Shown: positions 17,599-25,308 of the stretch, one piece after another
Layout: every line of letters begins with the position of its first letter
Numbering within the stretch: the stretch's first letter is position 1
NCBI RefSeq assembly: GCF_011759705.1
Contig: NZ_JAAOZF010000001.1
Coordinates: forward strand, 1,733,152-1,797,151
Direction: 5' to 3'
Source: Microbacterium ulmi
GTDB taxonomy: Bacteria; Actinomycetota; Actinomycetes; Actinomycetales; Microbacteriaceae
Length of the DNA stretch: 64,000 nucleotides
Made by a program: the position numbers and the translations under genes
The notes under the pieces: generated by a model
Told to the model about the DNA's origin: nothing
Database searches by the model: none
What the model saw: the letters and a program-made list of their open reading frames with translations, nothing else

Positions 17599-18222
17599 TC
17601 AGCCGCGGCGGTGCTCTGCGCCGTAGACCGCCGCCTGCGTGCGGCGCGTCATCCCGAGCTTCGCGAGCAGCCCGCTCACGTAGTTCTTGACCGTCTTCTC
17701 GGCAAGGCCCAGGCGCTCGCCGATCCCGCGGTTGGTCAGGCCCTCCGAGATGAGGTCGAGCACCTGGCCCTCGCGATACGTGAGATGCAGGCTGGTGGCC
17801 TGCGCGGGAGCGAGGGATGCCGCGGCCCGCTGCAGGAGCTCCGGCGACTGAACGGTGCCGCCGGCGGCGGCGCGACGGATCGCGTCGACGATCGACGGCC
17901 CGCGCACGTCCTTGAGCACGTACCCGCTGGCCCCCGCGAGGACGGCCGCGCGCAGCGCGTCGTCGTCGTCGAACGCTGTCAGCATGAGGCACGCGATGGA
18001 CGGATGCCGCGAGCGGATCGAGCGGCACAGGTCGATTCCGCTCCCATCCGGCAGGCGCACGTCGAGCACGGCGACATCGGGGGTGGTCGCGTCGATGCGG
18101 CGCAGCGCCTCGCGCGTCGTCGACGCCTCGCCGACGACCTCGAGGTCGGGCGCGGCGCCGATCAGCTGCGCGACACCACGTCGCACGATCTCGTGCTCGT
18201 CGACCAGGAACACCCGCGTCAC
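17599..18222 (-). CDS. NarL/LuxR-type response regulator, DevR (DosR)-like
   Basis: The protein is 207 residues from GTG 18222, which overlaps the kinase stop by 4 bp. The receiver domain has VFLVDEHEIVRRG, with one acidic-pair Asp replaced by Glu, phospho-acceptor Asp in VAVLDVRLPDGSG, and Lys in SGYVLKDV. The C-terminal LuxR helix-turn-helix reads YREGQVLDLISEGLTNRGIG followed by LAEKTVKNYVSGLLAKLGM. Order and sequence closely resemble the hypoxia regulator DevR/DosR. A candidate DevR box lies upstream of the nearby universal stress gene, which supports that regulon assignment. Confidence 0.9.
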   Translation of the reverse strand: MTRVFLVDEHEIVRRGVAQLIGAAPDLEVVGEASTTREALRRIDATTPDVAVLDVRLPDGSGIDLCRSIRSRHPSIACLMLTAFDDDDALRAAVLAGASGYVLKDVRGPSIVDAIRRAAAGGTVQSPELLQRAAASLAPAQATSLHLTYREGQVLDLISEGLTNRGIGERLGLAEKTVKNYVSGLLAKLGMTRRTQAAVYGAEHRRG

Positions 18223-19784
18223 GGGAGCGCCCGTCCGATCGAGAGCGGAACGGTCCAGGTGAGGACGGATGCCGCATCCTCGCCCACAACCGTCGACGTG
18301 CCGCCATGGGATGCCGCGCTCGACGCGGCCGAGGAGGCGAGGTCGCCGACCTCTTCGCCCTGCACGCGCACGACGATCGCGTCGTCGACCGAGACGACGA
18401 GGTCGAGGGGTCCGGCCGTCGCGAGCGCCTTCGCCGTGAGCACGGCGATGTCGTCGGCGACGTCGGGCGGCACGAGGATGTCGACGGCTCCCGAGAACCG
18501 CAGCGACGGGGCCGCATCGCGGTCGTCGGATGCCTCGGCGACGAGCGAGATGAGCCGCTCGCGCAGGCTTCCCGACGTGGGCTCCTCGAGGCCGAGGGCG
18601 AGGATGACCGTCCGGAGCTCGCGGATCGCGGCATCCAGCGCCTCGACCTGCTCGTCGACGACGTTCGGAGTCGCGGGGGAGGCCTGCAGCGCGAGCCCCG
18701 CCCCGTAGAGGCGCTGGATGACGTGGTCGTGCAGGTCTCGCGCGATGCGGACGCGCCTTCGTGCGCCGTCGAGGCGCCGGCGGTCGTCGCGGCCGCGCAC
18801 GACCTCGATCGCCACCCCCGCCTGCCCCGCGAACACGAACGCCATGTCGAAGTCGGCGTCGTCGAACTCCGGCGCGTCGGCCGGCCGTGAGACGGTCAGG
18901 ACCCCGAGCGGTTCCTCGCCGGAGAACAGGGGGAGGGCGACCGTGGGTCCCTGAGCCGGCGAGACGTCGGAGAGGGACGCCTCGGGCAGTCGCGCGACGT
19001 GCGCCGCACGCCGCGACGTCAGGGCGTGGCCCGCGAGGGAGCCGCGCGTCGGATACACGCGGCCCCGGACGGCGTCGGCGCCTGCGCCGCGCGCCGACGT
19101 GACCCGCAGGTGCGTGCCGTCCCGCAGGGGAACGGCGAGCGTCACGAGCTGCGCGCCCACGAGCGGGCCGATGCGGTCGACGACGATCTCGAGCGCGTCC
19201 TCGCCGGTCGTGTCGAGGAGGGCGCCGAGCACGTCGGCGAGCGCCGCCGTCCACGCCTCCCGTGCGCGGGTCTGGGCGTAGAGGCGCGCGTTCTCGATCG
19301 CGATCCCGGCCGTCGCGGCAAGGGCGACGACGAGCTCTTCGTCCTGTTCGGTGAAGGCGCCGGCGGCGGCATCCGTCAGGTAGAGGTTGCCGTAGACGGC
19401 GTCTCGCACGCGGATCGGCACCCCGAGGAACGAGTCCATCGGGGGGTGATGGGCGGGGAAGCCCGCCGAGCGCGGATCGTCGCGCACATGCTCGAGCCGC
19501 ACGGGATGCCGCTCCTCGATGACGGCGCCGAGCAGGCCGAGGCCGTGCGGGAGGTGGCCGATCGCGTGCACCGCGGCGACGTCGAGGCCCCGATGGATGA
19601 AGCGCTCGAGCCCGCCGTCGCGGCCGAGGACGCCGAGCGCGCCGTACCGAGCACCCGCGAGCGAGCGCGCCGCGTCCACGACGGCCGTCAGCACGACCTC
19701 GAGGTCGAGGTGCTCGACGACGGACGTCGTCGCACGCAGGAGGTCGCGGAGCCGATCCTGCGCGACCGCGTTCGCGCCATCCAT
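18219..19784 (-). CDS. DevS-like two-GAF sensor histidine kinase with a degenerate ATPase domain
   Basis: The protein is 521 residues. GAF-A (about 25-165) keeps the segment GFPAHHPPMDSFLGVPIRVR; the HPPM His (residue 113) is the position of the haem ligand in DevS/DosT. GAF-B covers about 180-325, followed by a HisKA_3 dimerisation helix with the phospho-acceptor His in RIARDLHDHVIQRLYG. The last 130 residues occupy the HATPase position but lack a recognisable N-box Asn (AVLTAKALATAG) and the DxGxG box (VRVQGEEVGDLASS). ATP use is therefore doubtful. It probably signals redox or gas status to the coupled DevR-like regulator. Confidence 0.88.
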   Translation of the reverse strand: MDGANAVAQDRLRDLLRATTSVVEHLDLEVVLTAVVDAARSLAGARYGALGVLGRDGGLERFIHRGLDVAAVHAIGHLPHGLGLLGAVIEERHPVRLEHVRDDPRSAGFPAHHPPMDSFLGVPIRVRDAVYGNLYLTDAAAGAFTEQDEELVVALAATAGIAIENARLYAQTRAREAWTAALADVLGALLDTTGEDALEIVVDRIGPLVGAQLVTLAVPLRDGTHLRVTSARGAGADAVRGRVYPTRGSLAGHALTSRRAAHVARLPEASLSDVSPAQGPTVALPLFSGEEPLGVLTVSRPADAPEFDDADFDMAFVFAGQAGVAIEVVRGRDDRRRLDGARRRVRIARDLHDHVIQRLYGAGLALQASPATPNVVDEQVEALDAAIRELRTVILALGLEEPTSGSLRERLISLVAEASDDRDAAPSLRFSGAVDILVPPDVADDIAVLTAKALATAGPLDLVVSVDDAIVVRVQGEEVGDLASSAASSAASHGGTSTVVGEDAASVLTWTVPLSIGRALP

Positions 19785-19811
19785 GCCCGCCTCCCGTCGA
19801 TTGCGAGTGTA

Positions 19812-19847
19812 GCGAGGGCCGCCCGCTTCGCTGCGAACGGCCCTCGC
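19812..19847 (-). terminator. Terminator hairpin downstream of the universal stress gene
   Basis: A 10-bp stem (GCGAGGGCCG / CGGCCCTCGC) encloses a 16-nt loop that can itself pair (TTCG-ctg-CGAA). It lies just after the universal stress protein stop and before the kinase start, separating the two transcription units. Confidence 0.75.
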
Positions 19848-19875
19848 CCGGCTTCCCCAGCGCCGGTCTGGGCGG

Positions 19876-20703
19876 TCAGTCCGCCCCGGGGTTCGGCACG
19901 ACGCACACGGGGCACGGGACCTGGAAGAGGATGTCCTGCGCGACCGAGCCGAGGGCAGCGCCTGCCCAGAGCCCCCGATGGTGCGTGCCGAGGACGAGCA
20001 GCGAGGTGCGCTCCGCCCGAGCGAGAAGGGCCGATGCCGGGTTGTCGCCGACGAGGACCGCCTCGACACCGAGCTCGGGATAGGCCTCCAGCACACGCTG
20101 GCCGGCCTCCTCGAGAAGCTTCCGATGCGCGTTCTTGATCTCGAGCGGCGACGCGAGCAGCGCGACGGCGCCGTCGACGGTCGGAACCGGCATCTGCCAC
20201 GCGTGGACGAGCCGCAGCGGAACGCCCAGGTCGGTCGCCTCATGCGCCGCATAGAGGATCGCGGCATCCGACGACGGGTCGTCGTCGACACCCACCATGA
20301 CGGCGTGCTCGTGGGGAGTCCAGCCCTCGGGGACCAGCACGGTCGGAACCTTCGCGCGGGCCGCCGTCCGCGCCGGGATCCAGCCCTTCAGCGCCGTGCG
20401 GACGGGATGGGACTGGGTCACCCCGATGACGAGGAGGTCGGCGCTCTCTGCTTGATCGATGAGCGTGTTGGGCATAGACCCGTCGCGCCAGTGCGTCTCG
20501 ACGTCGATGCCGCCCGCGACGTCCTTCAGCCGGCGCGAGCCCTCTTCGAGCGTCGCCGCCGTCTGTGCGTAGTCGCTGCGCAGCATGTTGGTGACGGTCA
20601 CGAGCTCGACCGTCACGCGCCCCCGCGCCGCCCGGTCGGCGACCCACGCCAGACCGGCCTCCGCGGCGGGACTTCCGTCGTAGCCCAGAACGATGTGGAC
20701 CAT
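19876..20703 (-). CDS. Tandem-domain universal stress protein
   Basis: The protein is 275 residues from the ATG that has AGGAGGA eight bases upstream. Two UspA domains are visible: the first starts VHIVLGYDGSPAAEAGLAWV, the second AVMVGVDDDPSSDAAILYA. Both have the ATP-binding G-x2-G-x9-G-S/T type pattern, in LVIGVTQSHPVRTALKG and LVLGTHHRGLWAGAALGSVA. Such two-domain proteins are members of the DevR (dormancy) regulon in mycobacteria. Position upstream of the DevS/DevR pair and a DevR-box-like sequence in its promoter region support hypoxia or redox control. Confidence 0.92.
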   Translation of the reverse strand: MVHIVLGYDGSPAAEAGLAWVADRAARGRVTVELVTVTNMLRSDYAQTAATLEEGSRRLKDVAGGIDVETHWRDGSMPNTLIDQAESADLLVIGVTQSHPVRTALKGWIPARTAARAKVPTVLVPEGWTPHEHAVMVGVDDDPSSDAAILYAAHEATDLGVPLRLVHAWQMPVPTVDGAVALLASPLEIKNAHRKLLEEAGQRVLEAYPELGVEAVLVGDNPASALLARAERTSLLVLGTHHRGLWAGAALGSVAQDILFQVPCPVCVVPNPGAD

Positions 20704-20779
20704 GGTGTCCTCCTCGACTTCTGCCGGCGCTGCGGCGCCGTCCTGCTTCGACGGTAGGTCGAGGGGTGGCGACCGGGGC

Positions 20780-20794
20780 AGGGCCGAAGGTCCC
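20780..20794 (-). promoter_or_regulatory. Candidate DevR (DosR) binding box
   Basis: Read on the minus strand this is GGGACCTTCGGCCCT, close to the known DosR core of GGGACT/C-three to four bases-GGCCC/GTCCC. It lies about 77-91 bp upstream of the universal stress protein start, a normal activator distance. The match is by eye against the published consensus. Confidence 0.5.
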
Positions 20795-20883
20795 GCCGCC
20801 TCGGATCGGGATGCCGGGCCCGCACGAGTCGCCCGGGGCCCGCCGATTCGCGGCGCGCGCCGTCGTGTCGTAAGCTTGTCGGC

Positions 20884-20974
20884 GGTGACGTGTCCGAGCG
20901 GCCGAAGGTGCAACTCTCGAAAAGTTGTGTAGGGTAACCCCCTACCGTGGGTTCAAATCCCACCGTCACCGCCA
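20884..20974 (+). tRNA. tRNA-Ser (anticodon CGA)
   Basis: The acceptor stem GGTGACG pairs with CGTCACC, followed by discriminator G and an encoded CCA. The anticodon arm CAACT-ctCGAaa-AGTTG gives anticodon CGA (reads UCG, Ser). A long variable arm (GTAGGGTAACCCCCTAC) is typical of serine tRNA. The T arm is GTGGG-TTCAAAT-CCCAC. Its 3-prime end serves as the integration target of the adjacent island. Confidence 0.96.
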
Positions 20975-20976
20975 GA
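20949..20976 (+). repeat. attachment site copy 1 (tRNA-Ser 3-prime end, 28 bp)
   Basis: This 28-bp stretch, beginning GGGTTCAAATCCCACC and running through the tRNA CCA plus two bases, is repeated exactly at 23016-23043. It covers the T arm, acceptor strand and CCA, the usual crossover region of tyrosine-integrase elements that leave the tRNA intact. Confidence 0.88.
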
Positions 20977-21002
20977 AAAACCCCTGATTATCAGGGGTTT
21001 TT
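20976..21002 (+). terminator. Intrinsic terminator after tRNA-Ser
   Basis: The stem AAAAACCCCTGA / TCAGGGGTTTTT with loop TTA ends in a T run, a textbook terminator that works in both directions. Because it lies inside the att-bounded segment, it was probably supplied by the integrated element in place of the original tRNA terminator. Confidence 0.92.
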
Positions 21003-21517
21003 CCATTGGTCGCAGGGTGGCTGCCCACGTGGTGCCCACATCTGGCGTCGATTTGGCTCCCCCGAGAGGCAAATCCATCGCCCGGCGCAGGGAGATGTTC
21101 GAAGCGATCTTCGCCGTTGCTCCCCGGAATCATGCGGACTGAGCGCCGCGCGCGATCGGTCGAAGCGAGACATGACGATGATGGCGGTCCTGCGGGGGGT
21201 GTCTGGACCACCGCAGGTCTCGCAGTGAGGAGTCTGGTCTCAGGCCCCCGGACCCCCGAGGCTTGCACTGTCGATGACGCCTACATCCACCTCGGCGACA
21301 CGCGACGTGAGCAACCACTGACGCTTGTGCCGGGTTACCGGGTCTTCGCAGTGCGCGCCGCCGCGCCGCAGGTGACCGCGATGGCCTGGTGCCATCTGAT
21401 CGCCTCACTCGATGACGGCGCAGCTCGGTCTTGACCGCACGCGAAGCCGCCATACCGCTGTCCCAGCTTCTGCGACGTCCGGGGTTGCCGTTAGCGTTCT
21501 GACCGTGTCTGTCGATC
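21003..21517. other. Island segment with no supportable gene
   Basis: Open frames here are short and differ from the codon pattern of neighbouring genes. A plus-strand frame at about 21006-21434 is open but starts at the terminator and has no recognisable domain. I call no gene. Confidence 0.5.
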
Positions 21518-21916
21518 TTGATCCGCGTTGTGCAGTTCCACGACTCTGTCGCGCAGCTCGTGGCGCACTTGCTATATCTCGAGAACGCGTTCGGTCAGAT
21601 CAACCCCGCGCTTGGAGTCGTGCTGGAGACGCGACGATATCCGGGGAGGATCGCTCTTCGCGGGTGCACTCCTGCATCCGCAATCCGCGTCTTCACCTAC
21701 GACAGCGTTGGAATGGCGAACGAGCTGAGCGTCCTATCGCCAGACAGACGCGACTACTCGTGGTGGTCATGGGAAGTTGCGTTTGACCCCCGCATCACAG
21801 TGGTTGAGTTGGCGCTCGGGGCAACGGATCCCCCTGTGAGGAGACTTGAGCTCAGCGAAGGATCGGTTGTGGCGATGACGCCAATCATCGCTGGGTATTA
21901 TCCCGGTGCAGCCTAG
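21518..21916 (+). CDS. Hypothetical island protein
   Basis: An open frame of up to 132 residues has a TTG start at 21518 or GTG at 21530. The predicted protein includes FHDSVAQLVAHLLYLENAF, an aromatic segment DYSWWSWEVAFDP and a C-terminal GSVVAMTPIIAGYYPGAA. I recognise no family and see no clear ribosome site or signal peptide. Lower GC and mixed third positions fit acquired DNA. It could be a real small cargo gene of the element or a fragment of one. Confidence 0.4.
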   Translation: MIRVVQFHDSVAQLVAHLLYLENAFGQINPALGVVLETRRYPGRIALRGCTPASAIRVFTYDSVGMANELSVLSPDRRDYSWWSWEVAFDPRITVVELALGATDPPVRRLELSEGSVVAMTPIIAGYYPGAA

Positions 21917-22346
21917 GTCTGAGTCGTTGGCCGAGGTCTCTCCGGATCGTGTATCCACTTGCCAGTCCCGTCGGCTACCCCCCAACCGCGACTGCCCACC
22001 GATGATTCGACGAGGCGCGCGTTCGTTACCGGTGGGGCCGTTCTCTCATGCTCTTGATGTAGGGTGCAGGGTCCTCATCAGGCGCGACGAAGATCCATGC
22101 GTCGTCGTCTCGGAGCTCCATACCGTTTGGTAGCCGTGCTCCTCACCTGCTCCGGACGCGGAACCTCGGCTGGGGGCTTCAGGCCCATCCTCACAGCACA
22201 CGGCTTGGTCGCTGGTCTGCTCGCCACCGCCCCGTGCGCAACCGCGTCGCGCGGCTTGTCCTCGCAGGGAGTTCGGACAAGGGCGAGGCACTGCCAAGGC
22301 CGGATGAAGATGCTCACAGCGGTCCCCGGTGATGACATTGCGGTAT
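21917..22346. other. Island segment without a recognised gene
   Basis: About 430 bp between the hypothetical ORF and the toxin-antitoxin operator. No frame has both a start with a ribosome site and sensible codon usage. The right end must contain the promoter of the toxin-antitoxin operon. Confidence 0.5.
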
Positions 22347-22358
22347 GATACGTGTATC
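22344..22358 (+). promoter_or_regulatory. Toxin-antitoxin promoter -10 and palindromic operator
   Basis: TATGAT at 22344-22349 fits a -10 element. It overlaps the inverted repeat GATAC-gt-GTATC at 22347-22358, placed 17 bp before the antitoxin start. Overlap of -10 and a palindrome is the normal layout for antitoxin autorepression. No strong -35 is visible. Confidence 0.6.
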
Positions 22359-22374
22359 GCAGGAGGTGGTTCGG

Positions 22375-22596
22375 ATGCCGTTGTCGGTGAGGCTGACGCC
22401 GGAGGAGGATGCCCGTCTGGATGCGCTTGCGGCGCGGACGGGTCGGTCGAAGACGTTCTACGTGCGGCAGGCGATCCAGACCCACCTCGACGAACTCGAG
22501 GAGCGGTACTGGGCCGACGAGATCGTGCGCGACTGGGAGGCGTCGGAGAAGACGTCTCGTCCCGCTGGTGAGCTGTGGGATGAGCTCGGAGTGTGA
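22375..22596 (+). CDS. Ribbon-helix-helix antitoxin (RelB/ParD/CopG-like)
   Basis: The protein is 73 residues from ATG 22375, which has AGGAGG nine bases upstream; an in-frame ATG at 22345 would place that ribosome site inside the gene and was rejected. The N-terminus MPLSVRLTPEEDARLDALAA is a ribbon-helix-helix DNA-binding fold with the beta strand LSVRLT and helix RTGRSKTFYVRQAIQTHLD. The acidic C-terminus WADEIVRDWEASEK should wrap the toxin. It overlaps the toxin start by 4 bp. It likely represses its own promoter through the palindrome just upstream. Confidence 0.9.
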   Translation: MPLSVRLTPEEDARLDALAARTGRSKTFYVRQAIQTHLDELEERYWADEIVRDWEASEKTSRPAGELWDELGV

Positions 22597-22856
22597 CGCG
22601 CTGGCAGCTGGAGACCTCGGCCCAGTTCGATAGGGCAGCCCGCAAGCTCGACAGGCCGGTGCTGCGTCGCATCCGCGCATACCTCGACGAGGTCTGTGAG
22701 CTGGAGGATCCGCGGTCGCGGGGAACGGGCCTGTCGGCCGATCTCGCCGGGTACTGGCGGTATCGGATCGGGGACTATCGCGTGATCGTGGAGATCCGAG
22801 ACAATGTTCTGGTGATCGTCGCGGTCGGTCTCGGTCACCGCTCCGAGATCTACTGA
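22593..22856 (+). CDS. RelE/ParE-superfamily toxin
   Basis: The protein is 87 residues from GTG 22593, which overlaps the antitoxin stop (GTGA). It is a compact RelE-like fold with WQLETSAQFDRAARKLDRPV, basic helix RRIRAYLDEV, and the conserved core YWRYRIGDYRVIVEIRDN followed by IVAVGLGHRSEIY. The DYRV motif and terminal H-R-x-x-IY are hallmarks of RelE-type mRNA interferases, with core Arg residues kept. The intact pair probably stabilises the small island. ParE-type gyrase poisoning is an alternative activity. Confidence 0.92.
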   Translation: MTRWQLETSAQFDRAARKLDRPVLRRIRAYLDEVCELEDPRSRGTGLSADLAGYWRYRIGDYRVIVEIRDNVLVIVAVGLGHRSEIY

Positions 22857-23015
22857 TCGGGCGCCTCGACAGCAACAAGTCGTGCCCACACGGTGACCAC
22901 AACTGAATCAGATCAGGATCGGCGAATGCCGGAGTTTCCGAGAGTCGGCCAGACGAGAATCCGCGAATAACCGGGGTTTCCGGTCGAGACGGAGTCGGAG
23001 CGATCGAGGCTCTTC

Positions 23016-23043
23016 GGGTTCAAATCCCACCGTCACCGCCAGA
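23016..23043 (+). repeat. attachment site copy 2 (duplicated tRNA-Ser 3-prime end)
   Basis: Identical over 28 bp to 20949-20976. The preceding bases do not form tRNA arms, so this is not a second tRNA but the far att site of an integrated element of 2,067 bp. It overlaps the stop codon of the helicase remnant read on the other strand. Confidence 0.88.
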
Positions 23044-25172
23044 TCGAAGGCCCCGAGATCCCTTGAAAACACTGGAGAGATGGGGCCTTCGTCATGTCCA
23101 GGAGAAGGTGCTGCGGTAACGCAGCAGTAACAGGATTCTGACGACCGTCGGAGTGCCCTGCGGTTTCGAGGACCGCCCACCGGATCGTGAAGACGTGTTC
23201 CCGATGCTCGGTGCCTCCCAGTGCATCCGCGAGCATCCCGATGTACTCATCGGCTTTGCCGCGTAGTCGGTCCCTCTCCTCGCGATAGTCACCGTAGAGA
23301 TCGTCAGCTCGGCGCGAGAGCTTCTGGGCTTCCTTGCGCAGCCTGAGTCGCTCTGTGAGATCGTCGGTTCGGCGTTCGCGAGCGTTGATCTCTTCTCGTG
23401 CTCGTTCGAGCTTGCGCGCTTCGGCGTCGTACTTCGCCTTGTGATCCTTGAGTCGCGACTCAACGAGATCGCCCTGCTCGATGCTGAACTGGGCCGTGCG
23501 AGTCTGTACTTCGCCGGTGAATGCTGCCGCCTGAGCATCGAGGGCCGGCCGAAGTGCCGTTGTGTCGACTGTCGAAGTCGCATTGTTGCCTGCGCAGGCG
23601 AGATCAAGCAGGTGCTCGACTTGCTCCGCATCGAGCACCGCACCATCATCCGTCAGCCCCGTTGCGAGCAAGTAGGACTCGATGATGGTGACATTGCCCG
23701 CGCTGATCTCGAATCTCAACAGATCAACGGTGAGGACGCCGCGACTGCCCCGAAGTGTGCGGGCATCGGCAGCCGCTCGCTCAGAGCCATCGATCGAGAA
23801 GACGAGCTCACGTATGGGCGTGTGCTCGCCGAGTGCTGCTGCGACGACGTACTGGCCGAGATCGCTGTTGTAGCGATATTGGTGCGCGCCGGGAACCGGT
23901 GTCGACTTGAAGAAGTAGCGATCTGTCGGTATGTCTTCTCCCGGGGCACGAAGCAACGTGAATGTGCGCCCGTCTTCGTCGAACTCCGCGAACGCGTCGA
24001 GCTCGTGTCTCGTGACCTGGATCAGCAGCCGCTCGAAGGCGTTGAGAACGACATCCTTCTGCGTGTCGTAGTCCTTGAGCTTGTCTTGAACGTTCGGGTC
24101 GAGGTTGTCGAAGACGCGCGCTCGAGCCTTTTGCATTTCGTCGTTGATCTCAGTGGCGTACTGACTCTCGAGCTCATCGAAGGCGGCGTTGATTTCCGCG
24201 GCGGTCTTGCACCGCTCCAGGATTCCGGCGATCGACCTCTCGAAGTCGAGTCCGTCCTCGATGGTTCCGAGAACTTCGTCGGAGGCGCCGAACACTGAGG
24301 CGAAGAAGTTGAACTTCTCGGTCAGCAACTCGAGGATGCGTTCCTCGGCGAGATTGCCTTGGTTCGAGAAGTTCACGACAGTGACGTTGTGCGCTTGTCC
24401 ATAGCGGTGCACACGGCCGATGCATTGCTCTACGCGCTGTGGGTTCCACGGTAAGTCGTAGTTCACCAGCATGGAGCGGAACTGGTCCTGATAGATCCGC
24501 GTCGACTCGGGCGAATTGTTGCTGCCGTTGAAGAGCACGAGGCCGTCGCCACGCCCGGCCCCACGCAGAGACGCTGCAAGGTACTCCTGCGTCTTCGTCG
24601 AGTCGGTGAAGATGATGGCTTTCTGCGGGGCACCGATCTCTGCGAGCTTGGCGAATCCTTGATCGAGAGCCTCGAGGAGTTTGACCGCCTTCTGGTTGAC
24701 TGTGATCGATCGCGCGAACTCTGCGTAGTCACGCAACTCCTGGACTTCAGCCGCAGCCTCCTGCCGCCGGTTCTCTAGTGCGAGCGAATCTGAGACGCTG
24801 ATCGGCAAGGCATCGGAGGCCTCGATCTCCTCATCGATGAGACCGCCGCGATTGTCACGACGGTGACCCGAACGCAGTTCAGCCTCGAGTCGATTCGCGA
24901 TGCCCTCGAGAGTGGACGCAACCGCGTACGTCGATGAGCCCAGACGCTTGCGGAGAATCAACGCCGAGAGGTGACGTTGTGAACTCGCGAACGCATACAC
25001 CTCCGGTCGCTGCAGATAGGCGTTCATCTTGCTCTGCAGCCGACGGCATGAACTCGAAGGTCATCGCCATGCTTTCGGTGAAGCGGATGTACTTCTGCGC
25101 GTCGCGCCGGAGGGTGCGTTTGGCGATGTGAGATATCCGCATCGCCAGGTCGTCGTTGCTGTAGTCGTCCGG
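23033..25172 (-). pseudogene. SNF2/RapA-like helicase, N-terminally truncated and frameshifted
   Basis: The open part (ATG 25027 to stop 23033, 664 residues) begins inside the helicase. It holds a helicase C-terminal domain with AIIFTDSTKTQEYLA (motif IV region) and LPWNPQRVEQCIGRVHRYGQ (motif VI with Arg fingers), then a long coiled region. The preceding frame (about 25030-25169) encodes SNDDLAMRISHIAKRTLRRD and MTFEFMPSAAEQ, which should read on into NAYLQRPEVYAFASSQRHLS but is in another frame. A stop (25184-25182) ends it upstream. The DEAD-like motor lobe with Walker A/B is absent. Relatives are anti-phage or repair-type SNF2 proteins of about 950-1,000 residues. Confidence 0.82.
23045..23091. 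terminator. Inverted repeat, probable original tRNA-Ser terminator
   Basis: CGAAGGCCCC at 23045-23054 pairs with GGGGCCTTCG at 23082-23091 across a 27-nt loop. Its position immediately after the second att copy suggests it was the native tRNA terminator before insertion. The long loop makes function uncertain. Confidence 0.4.
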
Positions 25173-25177
25173 GCGGG

Positions 25178-25306
25178 ACGATCATCCCGCGCGCGGCGGC
25201 GAGGCGGACGTACGACGACCTGTACGACCTGTACCTCGAGCTGTACGCGGCAACGGCTCCGCTCGTGCACCGGCTCGGCGTGGTGTCCGCAGGGCCGGTC
25301 GCCTGA
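25178..25306 (+). pseudogene. C-terminal fragment of an FGGY-family carbohydrate kinase
   Basis: Only about 42 codons remain, encoding RTYDDLYDLYLELYAATAPL and ending in a normal stop. This is the usual last helix of xylulokinase/ribulokinase-type FGGY kinases. There is no start, no ATP-binding domain and no upstream coding sequence; the fragment begins where the helicase remnant ends. It marks a deletion junction. Confidence 0.7.
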
Positions 25307-25308
25307 CC

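Noticed and set aside
23016-23043. A second tRNA-Ser gene
   Set aside because: Only the T loop and acceptor 3-prime strand are repeated; the upstream bases cannot form the other arms.
23033-25172. A functional DISARM or other SNF2-based defence system
   Set aside because: The motor lobe is missing, there is a frameshift, and no methyltransferase, DrmA/B/C or nuclease partner is present.
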